Below are positions 1 through 11,038 of a stretch of 64,000 nucleotides of DNA, in pieces (the stretch's first letter is position 1; every line of letters starts with the position of its first letter). A model generated the notes under the pieces. It was not told where the DNA came from. It saw only the letters and a program-made list of their open reading frames with translations, and did no database searches. A program made the translations under genes and the position numbers. Source of the stretch: Pilatotrama ljubarskyi (lineage: Eukaryota > Basidiomycota > Agaricomycetes > Polyporales > Polyporaceae); contig MU277675.1 in NCBI GenBank assembly GCA_022385805.1, positions 1 through 64,000 of the forward strand, given 5' to 3'.

Positions 1-851
1 CGCGGGTTCAGAGGAGTCGGAGCAGGGGCTTGGGTAGGGTCGGGGAAACCGAGAAGTGGAGCTCCGGGCAGGCGGGACGGGCCCGCCACCGGAGATCCGA
101 CTTGCGACTCGGCCAGGGGGGATTGAGTGGAAACGTCAAGGATGTTCTGGGAACCCGCGGGACGCGTAGGAGTGACGGGGGTGGAGTTCTGGGTCGAGAC
201 CCGAATACGGCGTGCAGTGAATCCGGACCAAGCACCTTCGGGTTCCGTGGACATGACGAGACCCTCAGTGTGAGTTCGGACACACTGTTAGGACGCGTGC
301 CGTAGTCGGCGAGCGGACGGAGTATCGGAGTTCCGGAGTTCCGGACGGAGTCCGGCTACGACACGGGGGGTGGGGACTTCGGCGAAGTTATTAACAACGC
401 CCTGAGCGATCTCGTCTAGTGTCCCCTATTTACAAGAGGGCACCGACAAGGAGGCGGGGGAGGGACGGAGTTCCGACGGAGTTACGGAAAGGAAGGGGAG
501 TGGATTGCGGATAAGTACGGAGGAATCCGAGAGTAAGCCGGTAAGTAACGCGGTAACAACGAGGTGTCCGAACTGAGGCAAATGCTACTACCAGCTCGGC
601 TATTTATACTAAGTGACCCCGACAGATAAGGAAGGGCCCTACGTCATAGTCGTCGGAGTTCCACGAACTCCGAGGCCTAGTGACGCAAGGTAAGGGAAGG
701 GATAAACTGATAAGAAGAGATATGACGTCAACGAAGAAAAAGCGCGAAGACTACTAAGGAAGGAAAGCACGGACGTCCGAGGAAGTCCCGTCCGGAACTC
801 CTGCCGGAGTCCCGGCAGAGGTCACGTTCCCTGGTGGCACGGGTCGTGACA
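1..851 (-). mobile_element. LTR retrotransposon, 5' end (LTR plus start of internal region), runs off the left edge
   Basis: Read on the minus strand, a terminal repeat starts at 851 with TGTCACGACC and ends near 286 with CCTAACA, giving about 566 bp with TG...CA ends. A TATA box (TATAAATA, plus-strand 601-608) lies about 245 nt into it, as expected for a U3 promoter. The insertion is defined by comparison with the intact relative at 2055-2398: homology to that gene begins exactly to the right of 851. The next five bases, GGACG (852-856), are the likely target-site duplication. The bases left of 286 (CACAC) do not repeat it, so this is the 5' end of a longer element rather than a solo LTR. 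Positions 1-285 would be the leader and start of the internal region. No gag or pol motif is visible, and I could not assign a primer-binding site. TGTCACGACC-type ends suggest Ty3/Gypsy, but that is inference. Confidence 0.72.
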
Positions 852-856
852 GGACG
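852..856. repeat. Probable 5-bp target-site duplication beside the LTR
   Basis: GGACG directly abuts the TG...CA end of the LTR. It corresponds to GAACG at the same place in the intact related gene, one base different. The partner copy would lie left of the window. Confidence 0.5.
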
Positions 857-1192
857 AGCTCGACAGGAACGCCACGGCACTCCCACTTCCCCTGTCCCGG
901 AAGGCGGAAGTGGGTGTCGAGATGCCTCTCCATGTCGTAAGTACGATTACTCCGTTGTACGTCTCCGCAGACGGGGCAGTCGATGGCCCACCGGCCGTCA
1001 CTAGTCCTCCGTGGTCGAGGGACACCAGGCTTGATACCGACATACTGTTCAACGCGGCTCCTGAGCGTCCGTTTGCCCGACGTTGTCTTTGTGCGCTTGA
1101 TGTCCCAGGGCCAACGTACAAAGGCGGGTGGACCGTACACAGGCTCGGAGGGATGGGGAGGAGGAGGCGGGAAGGTAATAGAGTGAGCGGCT
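857..1192 (-). pseudogene. Truncated duplicate of the C2H2-type gene, interrupted by the LTR
   Basis: About 336 bp match the gene at 1876-2894 (positions 2062-2397) with roughly eight differences, so the duplication is recent. The reading frame is still open and keeps the CPVCG...HLDTH finger. It is cut on the 3' side by the LTR at 851 and on the 5' side at about 1192, where similarity stops abruptly. The N-terminal half and the last ~60 codons, including the second Cys/His cluster, are missing. The open frame that now continues into the LTR (down to 754) would encode retroelement sequence and is unlikely to be functional. Just right of the break, 8-bp inverted repeats (GTGAGCGG/CCGCTCAC) flank a 5-nt loop, which may mark the breakpoint. 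Confidence 0.7.
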
Positions 1193-1875
1193 AGACCGCT
1201 CACCGGGTCAATGCGTGTTGCTGACGAAGTTGGAGAACTTCGAGGGTACGACTCAGACTGTGCGGAGAATTTGGTCACGTTGAGCACGCGCATACGTATT
1301 ATAGTAGGAGAACAGCGCGCAGCCAAAGGTTTTGCCAAACAGACGACTCGAAGACAGCGTGGAGGCAGTGGGACATGGCGCTCAGTGTCGGAGAGGCCAA
1401 GTTGCGACGTGAGGGAGCCCGATCATCATCAAGCTGGTCGACTGAGAATATCACAGCGCCGATGCGCATGCAAAGCGCGTCGCGTCACAGATCACGTGGT
1501 CGCGTGTTCGAAGGACAGCTCAGCAAGGCCGCGAGCTCTAGCACAGGGCCTAGTGTCGTCACATCATGTTTCTGGAACGGTGGCAAGACCGTAGGACTAT
1601 GGCTCCTTAATGGAAACAAACACAACATTAGAGCGGCCTGGATAGAGATATTGATTTCAAAGTGAGTACAGAACAGTACAGAGCTACGTTACCATCGCGA
1701 GCTTCCGAGTTAGCAAACATAAAGCGAGGAGCCAAGGTACAGTAGACGAGGCACATTCGTCCGTAGTAACCGAGAGAGAGGTCGAGAGAGAACATACGAT
1801 GCAGCCAGGACACCCCTAAGTGTCCAACATAAATACAAAACCACGAAGAGATGTGTCGCAAGACAGCATACCCCC
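1193..1875. other. Intergenic, no supported gene
   Basis: This stretch lies between the truncated copy and the stop codon of the intact C2H2-type gene. Open frames here show no recognisable domain or splice-linked continuation. The part close to 1875 is probably the 3' untranslated region of the minus-strand gene. Confidence 0.5.
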
Positions 1876-2894
1876 TTACTCAACTTTCCTCTTCCTAACC
1901 GCTCTCCACGAGATCGCCAAGCAACAGCCTCGGCGAACGTGCCTCCAGAAAGACGACTCTCTCGTATATCTCTTCCCACACCCGCCCACATACTCGCCAT
2001 CCTCATACGACCGAATCTCCCGCAACCCCTTCGGGAGGGCGCGGAAGAGCTCTTCGTGAACGAGCTCGACAGGAACGCCACGGCACTCCCACTTCCCCTG
2101 TCCCGGAAGGCGGAAATGGGTGTCGAGATGCCTCTCCATGTCGTAAGTACGATTACTCCGTTGTACGGCTCCGCAGACGGGGCAGTCGATGGCCCACCGG
2201 CCGTCGCTAGTCCTCCGCGGTCGAGGGACACCAGGCTTGATACCGACATACTTTTCAACGCGGCTCCTGAGCGTCCGTTTGCCCGACGTTGTCTTTGTGC
2301 GCTTGATGTCCCAGGCCCAACGTACAAAGGCGGGTGGACCGTACACGGGCTCGGAGGGATGGGGAGGAGGAGGCGGGAAGGTAATAGAGTGAGCGGCGGC
2401 AGCAGGATTCGATGCACCCAGAGCGTCGCACAGGGAGAGTCTGGAAGGCAGCGTGGAGGGAGTCGGAGAGGAGACAGGGCCAGTGGTGATATCGGTGGAC
2501 GCCTCCGTTGTCGGAGGGATAGCTGCGCGTGGAACTCCGGCCCACGCATAGATTGGCGAGTGGCTGAACGCGGGCGGTAAAGAGTGGGCGAGACTGGTAG
2601 AGGCATGTCCAGGTCAGACACGAGAAGTTGTACTTCAGCGACAGATGATACGTACAAATCCGTGGCGAGACCGCTGCCAGGGAGCATACGCGGCATGGTA
2701 TAGAAGGCGCCGAAGGGCGCGACCGACAGAGGCTGAGCGGGGAGCGGGTGGAGCAGCGGGTCTGCAGGAGAAGCAGTCATGCTGGCTGGGGGATCGACGG
2801 CAGCAGTGAACTGTCCGTCCATCCGGCGCTGGCGCTGTCCATTAACAGCGAGGTCGTCGATGCTGAGGAAGACGGAGGAGATCGGGAAATTCAT
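1876..2894 (-). CDS. C2H2-type zinc-finger-like protein, function unknown
   Basis: Two exons on the minus strand, 2894-2656 and 2593-1876, give about 318 residues. The 62-nt intron 2594-2655 has a GTACGT donor, a CTGAC branch-like site and a CAG acceptor, and it joins two frames that otherwise do not connect. The N-terminal half is Pro/Ser/Thr-rich and probably disordered. The C-terminal half has a basic segment (KRTKTTSGKRTLRSR), then CPVCG with HLDTH (C-x2-C-x14-H-x3-H), then WECRG and a second incomplete Cys/His cluster (GGCGKRY...RHVRRGC). This layout resembles short C2H2 DNA-binding proteins expanded in Agaricomycetes, so a transcription-factor role is possible but unproven. TATATAG lies about 100 bp upstream. 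An in-frame ATG at 2927 is an alternative start. A truncated duplicate lies at 857-1192. Confidence 0.68.
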
Positions 2895-2927
2895 GTCGAC
2901 CACGGGGGAAACGAATCTGAGAAGCAC

Positions 2928-4300
2928 GAAGGTCGGCGAGGGCGTCGGGTACGTCGAGGGGTTGAGGAGAGATAGGGGGCGCGAGACGCACCTATATACG
3001 CTGCCATTCCTTTGTCCCAGCAGGCAGATCGCCAGGGTGCAACACAGTGAGAGAGGCAGCCGCAGGACATGGGGGAAGGACGGCGGGACATAGCTCCCTT
3101 TGTCTTCTACTCGAGTGTGGCCGACGCTGTCAGGGCGCCTGTGGACCTTGGGAAAAGGGTGTCCACGGCACCACAGTGCATCCCTCGAGATCTTGTGTGT
3201 GGTGCGTCGTCAACATGAGGCTAGAAGTCGATCGCAAGGGACATCGATGGGAGGCCGCACCTGTGCATGTCCTAGACAAGACCGCCGAAACGGGTAGGTA
3301 GCGGTCACCCCTTCTTGTCAGGCGCAGAGATGTCACAACGCGCCCGAAGGCTGCCGAGCCTCGTCGTCGTCGTACGTAGCTGCATCCGCCGTGGCATCCT
3401 GCAACTCAAGTACCCATAGCCGAACGACGTACAGTAGAAGCACGGCGATAGCGGAAATGAAAAGGGTCGGTGCTGTGCTCCTCATACATATACTTCGGCT
3501 ATCTGGATCTTCTCCAAGATGCGTTCGCGGCATGCGCAAAGGCACCGCGACCCCGGAGCGATGCGTCCGGATGCAGAGATATCAACGCAAGCGGCTCGAG
3601 CATGTCAAGTGTGAACTGCTCCTTTGTCCTCAAGCATCCTCTTAAGGGATACACGAGGTGACAGTTGCGCGGTGCGAGATTGCCACGTTCTCTGGCCCAT
3701 GCTTATCGAAGGAACCTGGAGTGGCACACCTCGTCGGGCGCGCCGCGTCAAGTCAACCGCGGATGGACGTCATCTCTGGGTGCCATATTGTGCGATAAAC
3801 CGCAGGAATGCATGCATAGCCGTGCTCGCGGGTGCAGAGTTTCCACAGTGATGATGCAAAGGAAGGCTGGAGTTGATAGATTTCGCATTATTTCGTCTCA
3901 ATCATCGAGTAACGTTGAGTCTCGGCCCCGGCCCTCGAGAGGAAAGCCAGTAGTACTACTAGTGGTGTACTGTAATCTGCATGTTGGCCCAGATTAGAGA
4001 TGAATCGCGCAAGGAAGTGGCAAGACACTTACACATATAATATACCGGGGATATCGAGGCCTTCCCAACAATCGAGGACACAACCGTGCTGTGGGCTGAA
4101 CAGAGTGCACTGGGAGTCGAACCTGAGGGAGGCGCCGGGTGTACGCGACCGTGACCAGTTCACGTGGTTCTGTCACAGGGTACCTTGTCACCTCACTGCT
4201 CAGGCACGCGTGGCTCCGACGTCCATTGCTGTAATCCGCCGTGTGTGTACACCTCTTCTAGCTGGTCCCGACAATCTTCGGAAGACCGCTCTGCTGTCCG
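2928..4300. other. Intergenic; promoters of the flanking divergent genes, one weak small ORF
   Basis: This 1.4-kb stretch separates the minus-strand C2H2-type gene from the plus-strand MMS22 gene. A TATATAG motif near 2994-3000 fits the C2H2 gene promoter. The only frame with any protein character is the small membrane-type ORF at 3333-3485, listed separately. Confidence 0.5.
3333..3485 (-). CDS. Possible 50-residue single-pass membrane microprotein
   Basis: A minus-strand ORF starting at MRSTAPTLFISAIAVL has one hydrophobic stretch of about 18 residues (ISAIAVLLLYVVRLWVL) followed by a polar, acidic tail containing TYDDDEAR. The hydrophobic-then-acidic pattern is unlike the random Arg/Pro/Ser-rich frames around it. 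There is no family match that I recognise and no clear promoter, and an ORF this short can arise by chance. An upstream in-frame ATG at 3545 would extend it. It is recorded as a candidate only. Confidence 0.2.
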   Translation of the reverse strand: MRSTAPTLFISAIAVLLLYVVRLWVLELQDATADAATYDDDEARQPSGAL

Positions 4301-7300
4301 ATGGAGGAAGATGAAACTGTAGTGCAAACATCCGACCAGGAGGAGCTCGAGGAGCTGGCTGCAACCCGTCTCGATTATTGGCAAGCTGCTACAGGCGACA
4401 TAGCGAGGAGACGCAACGTATTCTCTCCAAATAGACGGGCAGAGAGAAGCGATGGTTTGGAGAACACGTCGGTTTCACCGCATCTGCCGCGTGCGCGGAG
4501 CCCTCAATCCCACTTTGCCAAGGGGAGCGATGAGCCGCCGCTCAAGCGGAGAAAGGTACGTAGATCCTGCGACAGACTCACATATTCGTTTATTCAATTT
4601 GAGTAGCTCGAAGGAGAACCCCAAGACCTGTCCCGCGCGGTCGTCCCACCGCTCTCGCCTTCAACCAACTTGCCACGCCCTCTGCCGTCTTCCTCTTCTC
4701 TGTCTCTTCCCCAACTCTCCGAGCTATCGTCAGGAAACCAGGATCTTGCTTCACGTCGTGATGCCATACCTCCCTCACCCGGGCCATCCGCTCCTTTGCC
4801 AGCACAGCAGCAGTCCGCCTCTGCTCACGCAGAAGCCGCAGAGGCCAGGCCGCAGGTTGTGCAAGAACAGAACGGTGGAGCGCCTCGCACCCCTCCTGCC
4901 AGCCGAGGCAGGAGCACCGGCTCGCCCGCATCTTCACCCGACCCACTCTTGCTGTTTACCCCTCCGAGACGAGAGCGATCCGCACCCATCCCTGGGCAAA
5001 GCTCCCCGAACTCGTCCCCGCTCACGCCGACATCCTCGCCCACCAAACGGCCCGCCGAACGCAACTCGCCCTCCCCTGGTCCCTCTCGCGCCTCCCCTCC
5101 TCACATACCCAACCGCCACCGCAACCTTGAACCTGCACAATCAGCCCCTCCACGCTCGCACTCGCCTCTTCAACCACCCGCAAATCCAGACGCTCCCCCA
5201 CCCGCCCCGCTCCTCCCACCCGAGCTCGCAGATCATGCCGACGGCCGCTACTCCCTCCGCGCGCGCAAAGCGCGCCAGCTGCACCCGTACGAGTATGACA
5301 AGAAGCTCTACAAGCAGCAGATGCGCGCGAACCCCGCCGCGATCGTCAAAGTCGTCAGCCCGCCGCGTCCGCGCCGGCGACACCGCTCGACCAGCGCGGG
5401 GAGGGCGGAGTTGGAGGTCGGAGGCTCATCGGGCGCGGAGGACGAGTATAACGCGGGAGACGAGGAGGATGCAGAGTTGGACGAGGATGCGCGATGGGAG
5501 CGGAGGATGCTGAAGGGGAAGGAGAGGGCGCGGGAGCATCCGCCACACATGGGCGAGGAAGATAGGGAACGCGCTGAGAGGCCTGGGTGGCTCCCAGAGG
5601 TGTTCAGGGACCCTTCGAGCGGGAGCAGCACGGAGGAGGAGGATGCGGAGCTGGACGAGCTGGAGAGGAGGCGGGAGAGGGAGAGGAGAAAGAAGGAGAG
5701 GGAGGAGCGGAAGAAGAGTCGCAAGCCACGGCGGTTTCCGCTGCCCAAGAACATTTTGCGGCCTTCTGTGTCGCCTGCCCGCGACGAGGTACGGATAACC
5801 GCTCGTACGACTGCCATTGCTGTTCGCTGATGCTCCTAACCAGAGAGCGGAGGCGCCCGCGCCCTGGCCGGCTCGCCCCCGTCCATGCCCTCGACCGCGG
5901 CCGCGCGCCGTACAACAGCGCGTTCCCGAAGCAGAAGCACCCCAGCAAGAGGAACGAGAACCGGGCCCCTCCTCGCCCTGGCGCAGACACCGCAGCGTCA
6001 CCTTCACCTCTCCCAACCGCAGCCCTCCCCGGCCGGACGACGGCGACAAAGCGTTCGCCCAGTGGAACGACAACAACAATGAATTCGCCACGTTCAACGA
6101 TGACGACCGCGCGCGCGCCGACAGTCCTCTCGCGTTCCCGCTCACTCCCGCGACCACGGGGACGGACGACGGCGCAAGCTCAGAAGGACCCGTCGCGCAC
6201 CCGCCGACGTCTTCCACGCCGGCGCGCGAGGTTATCGAGCTCACGGACGACGACGAGGACGGGATAGATCTCCCGCTGCCCCGGCGCTCGCGCGCGCGAT
6301 CCGTCTCCAACCCCATCTTCCCCCCGCTCGACTCCTCCTCAAGCTCGTGCTCCAACTCAGGGTCTGACTCAGACTCGGACGCGGGCTCAGACTCGGTTGA
6401 CGAGAAGACGCGCAGGCAGATGAAAGCACTGTCGCGGATGATGCCCGCCGTGCTCATCAAGCGCCTCCAACAGAAACCCACCGCCTCCTCTCGCGGCCGC
6501 GAGCGGTCGCGCTCGCAGGGGCACGGCAGCGACGGAGAAAACGACGATGACGGGGTGGATGGCGAGCAGGAAAGGCCGCTACGTCCAGGAGAGTCGCGCC
6601 GGCGCGTGCGCAGCAGGACGTTGTCGAGCCGCAGCATCGAGATCAGAGGCGACTCGGAGAGCTCGGACGTGGACGTGCCTATGGAATTGGACCTGAACGA
6701 CCCGCCTCCTCCAGGTGAGGATGCATATATGCGCCTTTCGGATAGAGACGGGGAGGAAGACGAGATCAGGCCGATCGCGCACCAGCCACGCGCCCGACTC
6801 CGGTTCGCTCGTGCGCCGTCCTCAAGGTCGGTCATCTCAGTCTCGGACGACTCGCCGCTTGGGACGGACGAGAGCAGCGGCGAGGCAGAGGCGGCAGGGG
6901 CGGGAGCGCGGCGGCGCGCGCGATACGATGGGGAGGCGCGCGAGCGCGATTTGATTGACCGGATGTTGTCGAGGACGAGTGTGTCTTCGCGGAAGCGTGC
7001 CAAGCGGAAGAGGCGTGGAGGTGGAAACGGTCGGAGTGGCGGCGGCGGAGGCGGAGGCAGCCATGGACGGTCGGGGGGGCAGAGCGGTGGGCTGCGAATC
7101 ACTACGGGAGGTGCGAAGCGATATGGCGCAGGCCAGCAGACGCTTTTGCCTTTCAAGCGGCTACCAACGCCCGAAGAGCATGAAGGGGACCACGCCCGCT
7201 ATCCTGGTTGGTGGTCAGCTCCTGCCTGTTCACCCCCATCTCATTCTCCGACTTGTAGAACCTGTATCTCTACCTCCGAACGAGGTCCATTTCGCAGAAG

Positions 7301-10300
7301 AGGCACAGCAAAAGAAGTCGAAGACGAAGAAGCAGAAGGCGAAGCCCAAACCTGCGGGCTTGTATGTCTTCTCGTCTGGAGGAGCTCACCTCGTCACTGG
7401 CCGGGCGAACGCCGGACACATCACGATCGATCAAGAGGCGGCAGCTCATGCGGGGCCTTCTATGCGCAATGTAGGACACAGCTCACCGCGTCCACCCAGG
7501 CCAAAGACCAAGAGGGTGCCGTCCACGGCCGCCCATGCTACAACGCTGGAGGAGTTCTGGACTCTTGGCGGCGGCGCAGAGGAATCAGACGACTCGTTTG
7601 TGGTACCCGACGGGCCATTGCCGCATCAACCGTCTTCGCAGCATACGCGCGACATCGAACAGCTTCATCGGGTCTCGGTCGACATGGACGTCCACCCTCT
7701 TCCTGCAGGGATCGCGTTCCCCAACACGACCTACCTCGGTCGGGGATGGCTGTACGAGCTGATCAACCTCCTCCCGCATACGCAGGATGTCCCGTCTCCA
7801 CCTTCTTGCTCGATGTTCGACTGTTACCTGCACTCTGGGATCACCGTGGACACGTTCAACGCTTGTTTGGAGAGCATCTACGACCAGCTGCGTAACTTGA
7901 TCCTCGGCGGGTCAAACCCGGCTGGCCACGAGGCGTGCGGCAAGTGGCAAGCGTTTCTCCATGCTGTCTCGCAGCATCTATCTTGGTTGCTTGTGAAGTC
8001 GGTGGACGGGGCGTACCTCGCGCTGGTGACAGACACCGAGTCACTCGTCAAGAGGCTCGCCAGTCTGATGGAGGAACCGGTCGAGGTCCTACCCGACGAT
8101 GAGAAGCCGAATTCACTTGTCCTGCAAGTCCTCTGGTTCCTCGTGGAGGCAAGCTGCCGACTCGCCTGTGATCGCCGAAGAAGGATGGAAGAACCTGACT
8201 TGGACCTCGTTTCTGCATGTGTAAAGGCTCTCATGACGAAGCTCTGGGACTTCACCTTCGGCGAGGCTGCTCTGGACATGGAGCTCAGCAGGGAATGCTT
8301 GACGACGCCTTCGCAAGGACAGCAGATCGCCGAGCTATGGGTCTGTCTACTGAACCTGGCCAACGACAAGACCTTCGAGTCGTCCTTTCTGCCGTCGGGT
8401 TCCTCTTTCTGGACGCTGTACCTCGACGTTCTCCGGAACAAGGGCCTCCAATCTCCCCCAACAGTTCTGCGGGCACGAGAAGCGATATGGCGGAGTGTCT
8501 TCACGCTCTGCGCCCTTTCCCAGTTCTCGTTGCACGGCAACTCGTCTATGACGCCTCGCCTCTCCGCTTGCTGGCAGCTGATAGCAGCCATTTTGGAACG
8601 TGCCCCTCTCTCAGCAGATCCTGCTCTCGATAAGAATCTGTCAAAGAGTAGCATTCGTAAACGCGACGAGTACGTCCGGGTACTCGTCTCACGATGCTTG
8701 TGGCTGAGTCTCAAGTGGCTCTGGCGGCTCGACGTTGACGGCGCAACGCTTGTGTTCAACCGCCTCCTGGACGTGTTCAAGAGTCGCTCGTTCGCGAGCA
8801 TGGCGGACGAGCCGAGCGACTTCCCGAGCTTCCTCCGACACAACGACCTGACGCTGCTTCATAAGACCAATCGTAGTGATACCGCCTTCACGCTATTCCT
8901 CAAGCTCGTGGTCAGAGCTGCTGAAGAAATGCGAAGGGAGAGACAAGACGCGAGCATACCGCCGAAACTGAAGAAGATACTGTCGCTCGCTGTCCCCGTC
9001 GGTTCGGTCCCGTTCACGGTGCAGAAACCGCCCTCTGCCCGCGACCTGTCGATGCTGTACAACAGGTTCAGCGCGGTCGCTGTGGCCATCTACCTCGAGC
9101 CCACCGTCGACAACCTCAAGTATCGACTAGGGAACGCTCGCAGATACGTCAAGTTCGACGAGACCAACCAGGAGACGCGGCGAGCATGTATTCGAGGCGC
9201 TATGCACCTTGGCATCCTTCTCCGCCATCTTGACTTACCTCTCGCCCAGATACTGGAGTGGCTGGCGGACATGACGAACATCCTCATCGACGAGTATCAG
9301 GCTGCAGACACTGGCAAAGGATCGGTTGTGACCCAGGTGAAGGACAAGAACTGGGTTGTGGTGTCGATCCAGCTTTTGCTCGGCTGCGTCCGGAGGATAC
9401 TGGAGACATCGTCCATGAACCCTCAGGAGGATCAACACAAGTACCCGGATCCAGCTCTTTTGGAAGGCCGTAGGTGCTAGCACTCTGTCGAATGCTTACC
9501 TATATTAACCGTAGCGACAGCCTGGGTCACGCGCGTCTTCTCTACGTCGACTACTCTGTCATCCGTATTGTCCACGGGCGACCAGATTCGTCGCTTTGTG
9601 CAGGCATTTCTCGATGCACGGGCACGCGTCATTCCCAAGCCGCGCCGACCTCAGCCTCGTGTCATCGCGGAAGATAGTCAGGAAAGCCAGTACGACTACG
9701 ACCAGTTCGAGCTGGACCTCGACGATCCGGAGTTGCTTGCCGCCCTTGGCGAGGACCCGGCTGCCTCAGTCCAGTCACAGAACAAGGAGAAGGACAAGCG
9801 CGTCTGTCAGGTAGGTGAATGTGCCTTCGAATGATGGTACGAGACGCTAAGCTACACAAAGACGATCGACGCACATATCTTACCAGCCGTCTACCGTCTT
9901 GTGTGCAAGCACTTCAGCGATCCTGCGTACCAGAGGCCGGGAGACCTTGCCTTCGACGACGCTGACAAGTGGATCGACTGTTGGGTTGGCTGCGCCAACG
10001 TCATTGTGCAAAACGGGAAGAAGGTGGGTTCTGCTCACACACGTCGCGTCTGCAGGAGTTCACAATTTTGCAGAACTGGGACTTCTTCTTCAGCTATGGT
10101 CCACAATCCTGGGAGACGATCGTCGAGCCGGCAAGGCGAAGGCGTGTCGGCCTCCGGTTCATGTATATGCTGCTCCAGCTTGATCCGCCTGCATATCAGG
10201 TATGTCTCCGTCAAGTGCACATGCAGCGAGACTCACCGTACCTCTAGACTTATACCGATCGTTTCATCGATGTCCTCTTCGCCTCCTTGGCTGCCCACCC

Positions 10301-10844
10301 CGTCACACTCGAGCATGACTATGCTTCGCTCCTCTTCTCGATCGATAGGCTGCACCATCCACTCTTTCACGACCTCCCTATTGATGCCCCTGGAGATGAC
10401 GGCGACTATCACCTGACAAAGCATGCCTTTATAGAGAAGCGGCTTACATTATTGGAACGTGAGTGTCTTGGAACATCCGCCCTATAGCGACTGACGATAG
10501 TTGTCTCTTCTTTTCACAGGGATGTTCAAGAACCTCTCAGACAGTCTGGCTGACGAGGCCAAGGGAGATGACAGTCTGACTGCAGCCAACCAGATCCTCA
10601 TCACCTCCGTCATGGGCTTCCTGTCGACAACGAAGGATATCCTCAGTGTACGTCTCGTTTGTTCATCAACTGTCGTGCGTCCTATTGAGCCGAATCACAG
10701 CACTTCGAAGCGGGCTCCGAAGCCTACGCAACGTATCTCGGATTCTGCAAAGCCGTTTTCGCCCTCCTCTCCAAATTCCCCTCCTTGGGCAACCACACGC
10801 GCCTAATGACAATGATGAACTGGCTCCGGGACGTCTCGCATTAG
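4301..10844 (+). CDS. MMS22: Mms22/Mus7-family replication-fork repair protein
   Basis: Ten exons encode about 2025 residues. Introns are 4556-4606, 5789-5843, 7207-7258, 9470-9514, 9811-9861, 10024-10073, 10200-10247, 10459-10519 and 10648-10700. All are 45-61 nt with GT/AG ends, and the phases close exactly (6078 nt). The first ~1000 residues are low-complexity, rich in Ser, Pro and acidic clusters, with a conserved patch near residue 300 (RYSLRARKARQLHPYEYD) typical of the Mus7/MMS22 family. The C-terminal ~1000 residues form the helical conserved domain, ending MMNWLRDVSH. In yeasts Mms22 works with the Rtt101-Mms1 (Cul4-like) ubiquitin ligase at damaged replication forks in the nucleus, and that role is inferred here. 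A PIP-box-like QQTLLPFK lies near residue 909. The ATG at 4301 opens an acidic N-terminus with no upstream in-frame alternative nearby. Confidence 0.87.
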
Positions 10845-11038
10845 AGCAACTGTACCATATCTGATCCAGCATGTTCCTGTTTCGTCGTCGGTCGCCGGTG
10901 TACATATCTGTAGCAGTATACCTCACCCACAGTTGTATTTTACATGCATTCCGGCCATCCATACCCTTCTTCCTGCCTTTATACCGTACAGTCTTCGCCG
11001 CGGAGTCAGACAAGGCACTTCTTTTCGGTCTATCGCTC

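Noticed and set aside
8..305. Opposed ~91-codon open frames at the left edge, possibly Gag
   Set aside because: They mirror each other in GC-rich DNA and lack any capsid or zinc-knuckle motif. The interval is described only as leader/internal sequence of the element.
286..851. Solo LTR
   Set aside because: A GGACG string does occur at 291-295, but using it as the left duplication would leave the LTR without TG...CA ends. The sequence further left does not resume the zinc-finger gene.
10024..10055. 32-nt intron in MMS22
   Set aside because: The shorter acceptor (CTGCAG at 10055) also keeps frame but is below the intron size seen elsewhere in this window. The 50-nt form ending at 10073 is preferred.
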